The position numbers and the translations under genes are program-made. A stretch of DNA of 64,000 nt from Natronomonas marina (GTDB lineage Archaea; Halobacteriota; Halobacteria; Halobacteriales; Haloarculaceae): positions 3,374,932 through 3,438,931 of the forward strand of contig NZ_CP101154.1 in NCBI RefSeq assembly GCF_024298905.1, written 5' to 3'. The notes beneath the pieces were generated by a model that saw only the letters and a program-made list of their open reading frames with translations, did no database searches and was not told the origin of the DNA. Of this stretch, positions 25,833 to 34,708 are shown piece by piece (position 1 is the first letter of the stretch; each line of letters opens with the position of its first letter).

Positions 25833-27194
25833 ATGGGAGCCGAGACGGACTACGGCGTCATCGACCGCCGCGTCGGCCTCGTCGGCGGGACGGGACTGGT
25901 CGTCGGCAACGTTATCGGCATCGCCATCTTCGTGCTCGCGGCGCCGCTGACCGCCGACGCCGGCCCGAGCGTCGTGCTGGCGATGCTCGTGGCCGGCGTC
26001 CCGCTGGTCTTCAGCCTCCTCACCGTCCTCCAGCTCGGCGGCGCCATCCCGGTCGCCGGCGGGACCTACGTCTACGGCTCCCGGCTCGTCGCGCCCTTCT
26101 GGGGATTTGCGACGCCGTGGGTCGTCGTGCCCGGCGTCTGGGCCGGACTCCTCTTTACCGCCCACGGGTTCGCCGACTACGCCGGCTACTTCCTCCAGCT
26201 CCCGATGGAGACGATGATGTACGCGATCCTCGCGACGTTTCTGGTGGTCAACCTCCTCGGCATCCGACTCGTCGCGTGGCTCCAGCTCGGCATGGTCGCC
26301 GTCCTGGTCGCCGGCATGCTCGCTTTCATCGTCCCGGGCGCGCTCACGGCCGACCCCGGTAACTTCACCCCGACCTTCCCCGAGGGCCTGGGCCCGTTCG
26401 TCGTCGCCGTCGTCGCGCTGCACTTCCCGTTGCGGGGCTTCAGCATGGTCATCGAGATCGGCGAGGAGATAGAGAACCCCGCGAAGAACATCCCCCGCGT
26501 GCTCGCCATCTCGGCGCTCGTCGGGCTGACGCTCATGGTCGCGCTGCTCGCGGTGTTCGTCGGCGTCGCCGGCTGGCAGGGCGTCGGCGACCTCGACGCC
26601 GCCGTCGCCGCCGTCGCCGGCGACTTCCTCCCCGAACCGCTCGTCGCCCTGGTCGCCGTCTCGGCGTTGCTCGGCTCGCTCACCTCGGTGAACACCACGT
26701 TCGCCAGCTACTCCCGGACCATCATGCGCGCCGGCCGCGACGACGTCGTCCCCTCCGGGCTCGCCGACCTCAACGACCGCTTCGACACCCCGCACCGCGC
26801 GGTGCTGCTGCTCGGCGTGCCGCCGCTCGTCCTCGTCCCGTTCACCCCGTCGCCGGTCGTGCTCTCGGTCGCGCTGTCTCTGGCAATCCTCTTTGCCGTC
26901 TTCGTCGGCGGACTGGCGCTGTGGAACCTCCCGAGGCTCTTCCCGCAGCGCTACGAGCACTCGCTGTACCGGCTCCCGATGCCGGTGCTGCGCGTCACGG
27001 CCGTCGGGAGCGTCTGCTCGGCGATCCTCCTGTGGCTCGCACTCGGCACGCGGCTACCGCGGGTCGCCGGCGCCGTCTTCGCGTGGCTCTGTCTCGGATG
27101 GGTCGTCTTCCGGCTCCGGGTCCGTCGGTACCGCGCCCGCGGAATCAACCTGCCCGAACGGATGCGGACGCTCCACGACCACGAGTCCGGGTAG
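25833..27194 (+). CDS. APC-family amino acid permease
   Basis: A 453-residue protein with about twelve membrane segments. VGLVGGTGLVVGNVIGIAIF is the first unwound helix with the GxG substrate motif; PVAGGTYVYGSRL and FVVAVVALHFPLRGFSMVIE followed by GEEIENPAKNIPR are signatures of the APC superfamily. It imports or exchanges amino acids by ion coupling; specificity unknown. The C-terminal 35 residues are cytosolic and basic for a haloarchaeon. The start ATG 25833 follows an AT-containing region near 25803. Confidence 0.9.
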   Translation: MGAETDYGVIDRRVGLVGGTGLVVGNVIGIAIFVLAAPLTADAGPSVVLAMLVAGVPLVFSLLTVLQLGGAIPVAGGTYVYGSRLVAPFWGFATPWVVVPGVWAGLLFTAHGFADYAGYFLQLPMETMMYAILATFLVVNLLGIRLVAWLQLGMVAVLVAGMLAFIVPGALTADPGNFTPTFPEGLGPFVVAVVALHFPLRGFSMVIEIGEEIENPAKNIPRVLAISALVGLTLMVALLAVFVGVAGWQGVGDLDAAVAAVAGDFLPEPLVALVAVSALLGSLTSVNTTFASYSRTIMRAGRDDVVPSGLADLNDRFDTPHRAVLLLGVPPLVLVPFTPSPVVLSVALSLAILFAVFVGGLALWNLPRLFPQRYEHSLYRLPMPVLRVTAVGSVCSAILLWLALGTRLPRVAGAVFAWLCLGWVVFRLRVRRYRARGINLPERMRTLHDHESG

Positions 27195-27231
27195 CGCAGT
27201 CCTTTTCCGGCACAGCCGCGTTGTGACGCGT

Positions 27232-27945
27232 ATGAGCGACGACTTCGACCGCGAAGCCGAACGCGAGAAACTGCGCGAGCAGTACGAGCGCGACCAGGCC
27301 AAGCGAGAGGCCTCCGAGCGGATGAGCGAACTCCTCCTGCAGGGCGCGACGATGACGAACCGCCACTGCCCGGAGTGTCACTCGCCGGTGTTCACCTACG
27401 AGGGGACGGCGTTCTGCCCGACCTGCCAGCGCGAGGTCACCGAGGACGGCGAGTTGGCCGGCGAGGCCGGCGCCGACGGCACCGGCGCGGACGCCGAAGC
27501 CGACGCCGGCACCGCCGACGCCGGGACGACCGCCGACCCCGCGGCCAACGGCGAGACCGTCGAGACCGACCCCGGCGCCGACGATGCGAGTCCCGATGCG
27601 GCAGCCGACTCGACGCCGGCCTCCGACCCCACCGACGAGAAAGCGGCCGAGGAGCCGACCGCCGACGAACCCCGCGAGCCGGAACGGCGCGAGCCCCGCG
27701 AGGAGACCCGCCCCGCGCCGGCCCGCGAGCGCCGGCCCGCCAGGGTCGACCCGCCGGCCCGACGCGAGGAGCCGGGCGACGCCGGCGAGCGCCGCGACCT
27801 CGCCGACGCCGAGGCCGCGCTGGTCCGCGAGATAACCAACCTGACCCGGCGGGCCGAGGAGACCCGCGACGTCGGCCGCAAGCGGGACTTCTTCGCCGCC
27901 GCACGCGAGGCCGCCGAGACGCTGGAGACCGTCCGGCGGCTGTAG
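27232..27945 (+). CDS. Sjogren's syndrome/scleroderma autoantigen 1-type zinc protein
   Basis: A 237-residue protein in three parts. A charged helix (residues 1-40) holds SERMSELLLQGATMTNRHC, then a zinc ribbon CPECHSPVFTYEGTAFCPTC (residues 46-65), the archaeal SSA1/UPF0148 signature. A linker of some 110 residues made of Ala, Glu, Asp, Pro and Thr follows, then a C-terminal helical domain with LVREITNLTRRAEETRDV. The linker is probably disordered and typical of high-salt adaptation. Function unknown in archaea. It starts 37 nt after the permease gene. Confidence 0.85.
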   Translation: MSDDFDREAEREKLREQYERDQAKREASERMSELLLQGATMTNRHCPECHSPVFTYEGTAFCPTCQREVTEDGELAGEAGADGTGADAEADAGTADAGTTADPAANGETVETDPGADDASPDAAADSTPASDPTDEKAAEEPTADEPREPERREPREETRPAPARERRPARVDPPARREEPGDAGERRDLADAEAALVREITNLTRRAEETRDVGRKRDFFAAAREAAETLETVRRL

Positions 27946-28039
27946 ATTCGGGCGCCGTCCGCGGGAAATTCCGCCCGACCGGCTGCCGTACATAAGTCTT
28001 TCCCCGTTGTCGGCGGTCGCGCCACAGCCTCGTCCCCAG

Positions 28040-28048
28040 TTTATATTT
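28040..28048 (+). promoter_or_regulatory. TATA box of the 28070 gene
   Basis: TTTATATTT centred 26 nt before the ATG at 28070 is the most TATA-like element in the window and predicts a leaderless transcript. Confidence 0.65.
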
Positions 28049-28069
28049 CCCGGTCGTTGCCCCGGTTGC

Positions 28070-28543
28070 ATGTCGACCACGACAGAGAACGCACGACCGA
28101 CCGGCCCGGCGAGCGGAAGCTGGCAGGCCGGCGTCCTCGGAGGTATCGTCGGCGCGGCCGTCATGGGCGCGCTCGTCGTCGTGATGAACCCCCCGACCGT
28201 CGGGGTCGCCATCCCGTCGCTGTACGGGCTGGCGCCGCCGCAGAACGCGGCCGCGGGGCTCGTCGTCCACGTCTCCCACGGCGCGGTGCTCGGCGTCGTC
28301 TTCGCCGGCATCGTCGGTGCCGCGGACCTCGACTCGACCGGCAAACAGGTCGGCGTCGGCGCCGTCTGGGGCGTCGTCACCTGGGCCGTGCTCGCGGCGC
28401 TCGTGATGCCCGCCTGGCTGGGCGCGGTCGGGTCGCCGGCGAACCCGCCGTTGCCCAACTTCGCGCCGCCGTCGCTGCTGTGGCACGCCGTCTACGGGGT
28501 CGTCCTCGGCGGCGTCTACGCGGGCGTCGAGGGCCGGTTCTGA
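28070..28543 (+). CDS. Four-span membrane protein (DUF6789-like)
   Basis: A 157-residue protein with four hydrophobic stretches (residues 20-40, 62-84, 95-115 and 135-153) and many small residues. GGIVGAAVMGALVVVMNPP in the first and LLWHAVYGVVLGGVYAGVE in the last helix are typical of haloarchaeal proteins I recall as DUF6789, often near cytochrome or halocyanin genes, though none is here. Function unknown. It has the strong TATA box described at 28040-28048. Confidence 0.7.
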   Translation: MSTTTENARPTGPASGSWQAGVLGGIVGAAVMGALVVVMNPPTVGVAIPSLYGLAPPQNAAAGLVVHVSHGAVLGVVFAGIVGAADLDSTGKQVGVGAVWGVVTWAVLAALVMPAWLGAVGSPANPPLPNFAPPSLLWHAVYGVVLGGVYAGVEGRF

Positions 28544-28637
28544 CCAGTAGCCGCCGAAATACGGGACGGTCGCGGCGCCCGTCCATCGACCGACGGCGCC
28601 GGACGGGACGTCCGTCGGCGGTACGTCCCCGGGGTCG

Positions 28638-28898
28638 TTACTCGTAATGCGTTTCGAGGTAGTCGACGATGTCGTCGCTCTCGTACATCGTCACACCGCG
28701 GTCGGTATCGACGAGATACGGAATCTGGTCGTCGCCGCCGGCCGTGAGTTCGGCGTGCGTAACCTCGTTCGTCACGTCACCGCCTTCGTCGCCCGGCAGA
28801 CGCGGGTTGTGGGCGACGAACGACAGACCGAGGTCGGACATCGTTTCGCGAACCTTCTTACAGTACGGACATCCCTCCGATTGGTACAGGACCAGCAT
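28638..28898 (-). CDS. Glutaredoxin-like thiol-disulfide protein
   Basis: An 86-residue thioredoxin-fold protein. MLVLYQSEGCPYCKKVR contains the CPYC active site at residues 10-13, QIPYLVDTDRG the cis-proline, and MYESDDIVDYLETHY the terminal glutaredoxin helix. It should reduce disulfides or mixed disulfides; haloarchaea have gamma-glutamylcysteine rather than glutathione. The ATG at 28898 is used because the in-frame extension upstream is arginine-rich. An unusually acidic loop (LPGDEGGDVTNEVTHAE) replaces the shorter loop of bacterial glutaredoxins. Confidence 0.9.
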   Translation of the reverse strand: MLVLYQSEGCPYCKKVRETMSDLGLSFVAHNPRLPGDEGGDVTNEVTHAELTAGGDDQIPYLVDTDRGVTMYESDDIVDYLETHYE

Positions 28899-29081
28899 CG
28901 ACCTACGCCGGAGTAGACGGCCGACGTACATCACGTTTCGGCTCCCGGTCTCCGCCGATGTACGGACGCGTCGTCGGTCGGTCCGTCGAGGAGCCAACGG
29001 TTCTGACGGCAAGTTCGTCGTCGGGAAACGCACACCGGCGGCGACGGAACCGCCAATCGGCGTCGACGTCCGGACGCGCCC

Positions 29082-29603
29082 TCACTCCTCGTGGTAGAGC
29101 TGCCACTGGGTGTCCTCGGCGTCGGTCTCCAGGATGCCCTCGACCTTCTCGCGGCGGAGTTCCTCGAGCTGGCCGGTCGCACCGGCGAGCCAGACGAGGA
29201 ACTGCCGTTTGAAGCTTCGACGAACCGTCTCGGGCGATTTCGGGGCGTAGACGTAGACGTGACCGCCCTCCCTGAGCAGGCGGCGGCGCTTCCGGAGGAC
29301 GCCGAGTTCGACGAGGTGGTTGAGATGGCGGGCGGCGACGCTGCGGTCGTAGTCGGTCCGTTCGGCTAGCTGTCGGACCGTCTGGTCGCCGCCCTCCATG
29401 ACGCAGAGACAGATGTCGAGTTCGGCGTCGGACATGTCGAAGACCGCCCGGAGCAGGTCCTCCAGCGAGGGCTCCTCGACCGCAGCGTCGACGTCGACGC
29501 GGGACATCGCCGACCCACAGCAGGCGAGTCGGCCGTCACCGAGGCCGACGTTCCCGCAGGTCTCACACTCGAAGGCGTCGACATCGCCCTCCGGGAGGTC
29601 CAT
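29082..29603 (-). CDS. Winged-helix transcription regulator with N-terminal cysteine motif
   Basis: A 173-residue protein. The first 30 residues hold CETCG and ACCG, a possible zinc ribbon, then SLEDLLRAVFDMSDAELD. The winged helix follows: TVRQLAERTDYDRSVAARHL with NHLVELGVLRKRRRLL as recognition helix and wing. A C-terminal helix FKRQFLVWLAGATGQLEEL resembles the tail of TrmB/ArsR-like regulators. I recall this type in haloarchaea as metal- or redox-related, but nothing in the sequence fixes the ligand. It lies downstream of a ferritin-like gene in the same direction. Confidence 0.8.
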   Translation of the reverse strand: MDLPEGDVDAFECETCGNVGLGDGRLACCGSAMSRVDVDAAVEEPSLEDLLRAVFDMSDAELDICLCVMEGGDQTVRQLAERTDYDRSVAARHLNHLVELGVLRKRRRLLREGGHVYVYAPKSPETVRRSFKRQFLVWLAGATGQLEELRREKVEGILETDAEDTQWQLYHEE

Positions 29604-29686
29604 GCGCGGTCGTTGCGGACGAACCCTAAGAAGCGTACCGCGGGTTGGTGCGCGTGACGGGAACCGCAGCGAGGGGCCGTCTGTCG

Positions 29687-30316
29687 TCAGCAGACGGGCT
29701 TGGGGTCGATACCCAGCCCCTCGAGGCTGTCGACGTACTCGCCGTAGGCGGCCTCGATGGCGCGGCCGGCGGCCGTCTCGGCCCGCTCGCGGTCGGCATC
29801 GTCGCAGACGCCGGCGACGACGGCGGCCCCCGCCTCGACCCCCTCGTCGGTCTCGGCCCGCAACTCGCGGAAGACGTCGGCCGCCCCGGCCTCGCTCTCG
29901 TTGATGAAGAAGCTGATGACCTGCAGCAGCGTCCGCGAGGCGACGAGCGGGCGCGCGACCAGCCCCGCTGCGGCCCGCTCGACGGTGTCGTCGAGTTCCC
30001 GGAGGTAGGCGTGGAGGGCGTCGGCCGGCGGGTCCGGCGCCGCGACGTCGCCGAGGGCACACACCCGGTCGTAGTGGTCCCGCTCGCTGGCCGCGACCTC
30101 CCGGAACGCCTCGCGGGCGCGGTCGTCGGCCTCGTCGTCGGTCCACGCCTCGAAGGTCGCCACCGCCCGGGCCTCGGCGGCCGCGGCCGTCTCGAGGACG
30201 CGCTCGCGGTCGAGGGCGGCGTCGGTGACCGCGACGAGCGCCTTCTCGGAGCCGAGTCGTTCGAGTGCGGTCGCGTTCGATTCCCGGACCGTCTCGAGGA
30301 AGTCGGCGCCGTCCAT
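29687..30316 (-). CDS. Rubrerythrin/ferritin-like helical protein
   Basis: A 209-residue all-helical protein. MDGADFLETVRESNATALERL, AAAEARAVATFEAWTDDEAD and REVAASERDHYDRVCAL carry the glutamates and E-x-x-H of a ferritin-like di-iron bundle, and the C-terminal end EYVDSLEGLGIDPKPVC is conserved in haloarchaea. Annotated relatives are rubrerythrin-family or, wrongly, antitermination proteins. The metal ligands are incomplete compared with true rubrerythrin, and the rubredoxin domain is missing. Divergent from the rhodanese/MBL gene. Confidence 0.78.
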   Translation of the reverse strand: MDGADFLETVRESNATALERLGSEKALVAVTDAALDRERVLETAAAAEARAVATFEAWTDDEADDRAREAFREVAASERDHYDRVCALGDVAAPDPPADALHAYLRELDDTVERAAAGLVARPLVASRTLLQVISFFINESEAGAADVFRELRAETDEGVEAGAAVVAGVCDDADRERAETAAGRAIEAAYGEYVDSLEGLGIDPKPVC

Positions 30317-30394
30317 ACGCCGACTGCGGCCGCGGGCCACACAACTCTGTCGGCGGGGCAGCGGCTTATTACGCCGCAGATCCAACCGCCGTGC

Positions 30395-31546
30395 ATGGCT
30401 CCCGACGCGGCAGCGGCCGACGAGATTGCGCCCGAGACGCTGGCCGACCGCATCGAGGCCGGCGAGGACGTCGCCGTCCTCGACACCCGCAACCGCGACG
30501 AGATCGACGCCTGGCACGTCGAGGGACCGGGCGTCGAGATAACTCACGTCCCCTACGTGAAGTTCCTGAGCGAGAACGCGACCGGCGACCCCGCCTCGCT
30601 CGTCGAGGACGACGGCTACGTGGTCGTCTGCCCGGAGGGGGAGGCCAGCGCCGAGGTCGCAGCGATGCTTGCGGCGGCGGGCGTCGACGCCGTCAACCTC
30701 GCCGGCGGCATGGAGGGGTGGGCGCGGGTCTACCGCCACGGCCGGATCGCCGCCGACGCCACTGACGCGACCGTCCACCAGTACCGCCGGCCGGCGAGCG
30801 GCTGTCTGGCCTACCTCGTCGAGTCGGCCGGCGAGACCCTCGTCGTCGACCCCCTGCGAGCGTTCGCCGACCGCTACGCCGCGGACGCCCGCGAGTCGGG
30901 CGCGACCGTCGAGTACGTCCTCGACACGCACGTCCACGCCGACCACTTCAGCGGCCTCCGAGGGCTCGCGGAATCGACCGGCGCGACCGCGCTCGTCTCG
31001 GCGGGCGCCGCCGAGCGCGGGATGGACGGCGGCGTCGAAACGGTTGCCGACGGCGACGGAATCGAGGTCGGCGACGTCGCGGTCGAGGTGCTGGCCACGC
31101 CCGGCCACACCACCGGCGCGGTGTCGCTGCGGGTCGACGACCTGCTGCTGTCGGGCGACTCGCTGTTCCTCGACGGCGCGCCGCGGCCCGACCTCCAGAA
31201 AGGCGACGACGCGGCGCCCGAGTTGGCGCGGACGCTGCACGCGACGCTGACCGAGCGGCTGGCCGACCTGCCGGACCGGACGGTGGTCGCGCCCGGCCAC
31301 GTCCCGCCGGGGCGGGCGGGCGAGGGCGGTACTCACACCGCACGGCTCGGCGACCTACGGGAGCGGCTGTCGGCGTTCTCGACCGACCGCGAGGCCTTCG
31401 TCGAGCGCGTCGTCGCCTCGATGGACGACCCGCCGGCCAACTTCGAGACCATCGCCGCCGTCAACCTCGGACGGGAGTCCGTGGACGAGGCCACTGCCTT
31501 CGAGATGGAACTCGGCCCGAACAACTGCGCGGTTTCGGCGGACTGA
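30395..31546 (+). CDS. Rhodanese plus metallo-beta-lactamase fusion (persulfide dioxygenase-like)
   Basis: A 383-residue two-domain protein. Residues 1-120 form a rhodanese domain with VLDTRNRDEIDAWHVEG and the loop VVCPEGEASAEV, whose cysteine is the expected persulfide carrier. Residues 125-300 form an MBL domain with the metal motif HVHADH, ATPGHTTGAV, SGDSLFLDG and VAPGHVPP. This is the set of ETHE1-like persulfide dioxygenases, here with rhodanese first. It probably handles sulfane sulfur. A TATA-like CTTATTA at 30365-30371 lies 27 nt before the ATG. Confidence 0.85.
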   Translation: MAPDAAAADEIAPETLADRIEAGEDVAVLDTRNRDEIDAWHVEGPGVEITHVPYVKFLSENATGDPASLVEDDGYVVVCPEGEASAEVAAMLAAAGVDAVNLAGGMEGWARVYRHGRIAADATDATVHQYRRPASGCLAYLVESAGETLVVDPLRAFADRYAADARESGATVEYVLDTHVHADHFSGLRGLAESTGATALVSAGAAERGMDGGVETVADGDGIEVGDVAVEVLATPGHTTGAVSLRVDDLLLSGDSLFLDGAPRPDLQKGDDAAPELARTLHATLTERLADLPDRTVVAPGHVPPGRAGEGGTHTARLGDLRERLSAFSTDREAFVERVVASMDDPPANFETIAAVNLGRESVDEATAFEMELGPNNCAVSAD

Positions 31547-31627
31547 GGTTTTCGAGAGACGGGTATGCGGCTCGTCGCTCGCGGAATCCGAGGGTATTTC
31601 TCGCTGGGCTCCGGATTCGAACGCCGT

Positions 31628-32020
31628 ATGGGTTCCAGCGGACGACCGTGGCTGGGACGGGTCCTTTTGACCGCCTCGCTCGCTGCGACGGCAGCGTTGA
31701 GCGGGAGTCGGCTGCTGGGCTACGACCCGCTGCCGTGGGGACGGGTAGCCGTCTTCCTCGTCGGGAGCCTCCTCCTCGCCGGCCCGCTCGCGTGGGCCGT
31801 CCACGCCCGACTACCGGCGGCACGGCGCGAGCGCCTCGGCTACGTCGTCGCCGGCGTCGCACTGCTCTGTCTCCCGTTCGTTCTCGGCGTCGGCCTCCTC
31901 TCCGGGGCCCTGCTCGAAACGTTGGACGCCGCGGTTTTCGGGGGCGTAGTCGGCTTCGCGGTCGCCGTCGCCCTCGAGCGGACCGTCCTCCCCGACCGGC
32001 TCCGCGGCACCGAACGGTAG
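31628..32020 (+). CDS. Small membrane protein, four transmembrane segments
   Basis: A 130-residue protein with hydrophobic segments around residues 10-28, 37-57, 70-92 and 98-118. The ATG at 31628 is chosen over 31565 because GTATTTC at 31594-31600 is correctly placed as a TATA box and the upstream extension is polar. No family recognised. It converges with hef with no spacing (stops at 32018-32020 and 32021-32023). Confidence 0.65.
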   Translation: MGSSGRPWLGRVLLTASLAATAALSGSRLLGYDPLPWGRVAVFLVGSLLLAGPLAWAVHARLPAARRERLGYVVAGVALLCLPFVLGVGLLSGALLETLDAAVFGGVVGFAVAVALERTVLPDRLRGTER

Positions 32021-34504
32021 CTACTCGCCCGCCGAGTCCGCGTACTCGCTTCCCGTCACTTCCCGGATGCGCTCGGCCGTCACCTCGCCGACGCCGTCGA
32101 CCGCCCGGAGGTCGTCCTCGCCGGCGGTCATCACCGCCTCGACGCTGCCGAAGTGCTCGAGTAGCGCCCGCGCCGTCACGGGACCGACCTCGGCGACGGA
32201 ACTGACCACGTACTCCTGGCGTTCGGTCAGCGTCTTGCCGCCCTTCTCGCCGTGGACCGACACCGCGCGGTCGTCGGTCTCCTGCTCGCGGCGGGCGATG
32301 ACCTCCAGCAGGTCGGCCGTCTCGTCGGCGTCGTCGGTCCGCAGGACGCTCGCGCCGAAGTCGACCGCGAGCGAGGCCAGGGCCCCGCGGACGGCGTTGG
32401 GGTGGACGTTCCGGGCCTCGTACAGTCGCTCGCCCTCCACGACGACGACGGGCCGGGCGTAGAAGCGGGCGGCGTCGCCGACCTGCTCGAACATCGAGCG
32501 GTCGCCGCCGACCAGCGTGTCGAGGAAGTCCTCGACGGACTTGCGCTCGACGACCACCCGGTCCGAGAGGACGTAGTCGCCGACGGCCAGCGTCTCCAGG
32601 CGCGTCTCGACGCCCTCCCGGGTCGAGAGGTCCCGGGCGATGTGGGAGTCCAGTTCCCGCTGGTCGGCGACCACCTCGACGCCCTCCCCGCCGGGGGCGG
32701 CCTCCGCGACGGTTCCCTCGGGGTCGGTCCCGTCCTCCTCGTCCGCCTCGCCCGCGAAGTCCGTGAGGCCGGCCTGGCCGTCGTCGTCGGACGCGGCCGT
32801 TCCGTTGTCGTCTTCCACAGCGTTCTCGTCGGCGCTGGACGCCTCCCCGTCGCCACCGGCATCCGGCTCCTCGGCGTCGCTGTCGTCCCCGGTCTCGTCG
32901 GCCTCGCCCCCGCTGTCGAACTCCGCGAGGCCGGCCTGTTGGGCGATTTCGGCCTCGATTTCGCCCTCGAGGTCCTTCAGTTTCCGGAGTTCCTCCTCCA
33001 TCTTCTTCTCCTCGTTTCTGGACATCCAGAAGAACGCCTCGTCGCGGGTGTCCTCCGCGAGCAGGACGACGACGCGGCCCTCGCTTGCGCGGCCGGTGCG
33101 CCCCTTCCGCTGGATGGAGCGGATTCCCTTCGGGACGGGTTCGTAGAACAGCACGAGGTCGACGTCGGGGACGTCGAGTCCCTCCTCGGCGACGCTGGTG
33201 GAGACCAGCACCTCGAACTCGCCGCTCCGGAAGGCGTCCAGCGTCTCCTTCTGCTCCTTCTGGGTCATGCCGTCGGAGCCCTCCTTGTCACCCTGCCCGA
33301 CGAAGCGGCGCGTCTCGAAGTGCTCGCCGAGGAACTCGGTGAGGGTCTCGGCGGTGTCCCGCGATTCGGTGAAGACGATGACGCGCTCGCCGTCCTCGAT
33401 GCCGAGCGTCTGCGCGAGCAGGATGCGCGTCCGGCGGAACTTGGGGTGCAGGTCGTCGAACTCCTCGGCACGCCGCATCGCCTCCTTGACGCGTGGCTCG
33501 GAGACGAACCGCTGGCTGGCCTTCGAGGACCCCGACGAGCGGGCGGCATCCCGCTGGCGCTCGAAGTAGCGGCGAAGCGACTCGACGCTCTGGGTCTCGA
33601 CCAGTTCGACCGCCCGCCGGAGTTTCATGATCTCGGCGTGGGCCGACATCCCGGAGTAGCCGTCGCTGTCGTCGTTGTTGATGAGTTCCTGCAGTTTCGC
33701 CCGGATGGCGTTCAACTGCTTCTGGGACATGTTCGGGTCCGTCGATGTCGTCACGCCCAGTTGCTTGAGTTTCTCCAGGCGGTCCGAAACCACGTCGTTC
33801 AGCGCGTCCCGTATCTCGATGACCGTCTCGGGCAACTCGACGTGCTCCCACTCGACCGACGTGTGGTGGGTGTGGGCCTTGACGTCGGCGTCCTCTTCGG
33901 TCATCACCGCCACCTCCCGCAGTCCGAGGTTGTCGCAGACCGTCAGTATCTCCTCCTTGTCGCCGCCAGGGGAGGCGCTCATGCCGGTCACCAGCGGCGC
34001 GTCGGCGTCGGCGTGGTAGCGGTCGGCGATGTAGTTGTACGCGTAGTCGCCGGTCGCGCGGTGGCACTCGTCGAACGTCAGGTGTGTCACGCCCGCCAGC
34101 GAGACGCGGTTGCCGACCAGGTCGTTCTCGACGACCTGCGGCGTCGCACAGACGACGCGGGCCTCCTCCCAGAGGTCGGCGCGGTCGTCGGGGCGGACGT
34201 CGCCGGTGAAGACCACGATTTCGTCGTCGGGCACCTCGAGGGCCTCCCGGTAGAAGGCCGCGTGCTGCTGGACGAGCGGCTTCGTCGGCGCGAGCAACAG
34301 CGACTTGCCGCCCTTCTCGGCCAGCCGGTCGGCCGTCACCAGCAGGCTCACCGCCGTCTTGCCCAAGCCGGTCGGCAGACAGACCAGGGTGTGGTCCCCG
34401 CTGGCGGTGTCGGCCAACTGCAACTGGTAGCGCCGCTCCTCGATGAGGCCGTCCTCGAGGAGCGGACCCTCGACGTACTCCACCTCGTCCGTGGCCGTCG
34501 CCAT
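32021..34504 (-). CDS. hef: Hef helicase/nuclease (archaeal XPF/FANCM-like)
   Basis: An 827-residue protein. The N-terminal helicase has Walker A PTGLGKT at 44-50 and DECH at 145-148, motif VI in QRKGRTGRA. An acidic linker (about residues 525-620) is longer than in thermophiles. The XPF-type nuclease signature VERKSVEDF has its ERK at 653-655, and tandem helix-hairpin-helix motifs fill 760-815. Hef acts at stalled forks and branched DNA. A TATA-like CTTATG near 34528-34534 places the ATG at 34504 as a leaderless start. It is divergent from alaS. Confidence 0.95.
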   Translation of the reverse strand: MATATDEVEYVEGPLLEDGLIEERRYQLQLADTASGDHTLVCLPTGLGKTAVSLLVTADRLAEKGGKSLLLAPTKPLVQQHAAFYREALEVPDDEIVVFTGDVRPDDRADLWEEARVVCATPQVVENDLVGNRVSLAGVTHLTFDECHRATGDYAYNYIADRYHADADAPLVTGMSASPGGDKEEILTVCDNLGLREVAVMTEEDADVKAHTHHTSVEWEHVELPETVIEIRDALNDVVSDRLEKLKQLGVTTSTDPNMSQKQLNAIRAKLQELINNDDSDGYSGMSAHAEIMKLRRAVELVETQSVESLRRYFERQRDAARSSGSSKASQRFVSEPRVKEAMRRAEEFDDLHPKFRRTRILLAQTLGIEDGERVIVFTESRDTAETLTEFLGEHFETRRFVGQGDKEGSDGMTQKEQKETLDAFRSGEFEVLVSTSVAEEGLDVPDVDLVLFYEPVPKGIRSIQRKGRTGRASEGRVVVLLAEDTRDEAFFWMSRNEEKKMEEELRKLKDLEGEIEAEIAQQAGLAEFDSGGEADETGDDSDAEEPDAGGDGEASSADENAVEDDNGTAASDDDGQAGLTDFAGEADEEDGTDPEGTVAEAAPGGEGVEVVADQRELDSHIARDLSTREGVETRLETLAVGDYVLSDRVVVERKSVEDFLDTLVGGDRSMFEQVGDAARFYARPVVVVEGERLYEARNVHPNAVRGALASLAVDFGASVLRTDDADETADLLEVIARREQETDDRAVSVHGEKGGKTLTERQEYVVSSVAEVGPVTARALLEHFGSVEAVMTAGEDDLRAVDGVGEVTAERIREVTGSEYADSAGE

Positions 34505-34708
34505 CTACCGGTCGTTCGTCGCTTCGCCGCATAAGGGTTCGGCCAGCGCGGTGAAAGTAAACGACCTTTCTGCACGGAGGTCTCGCTTCGTTACCGACCT
34601 CGTGACTGTCTCGTTCCGTTTCCGCCGCCGTGACGACCGCTCGCGTTCGTTCAGTTTCTCTCCCTGGCCTCGAAAACCCTTTAGCCGACGACGGGTGAAG
34701 GGGACGTA

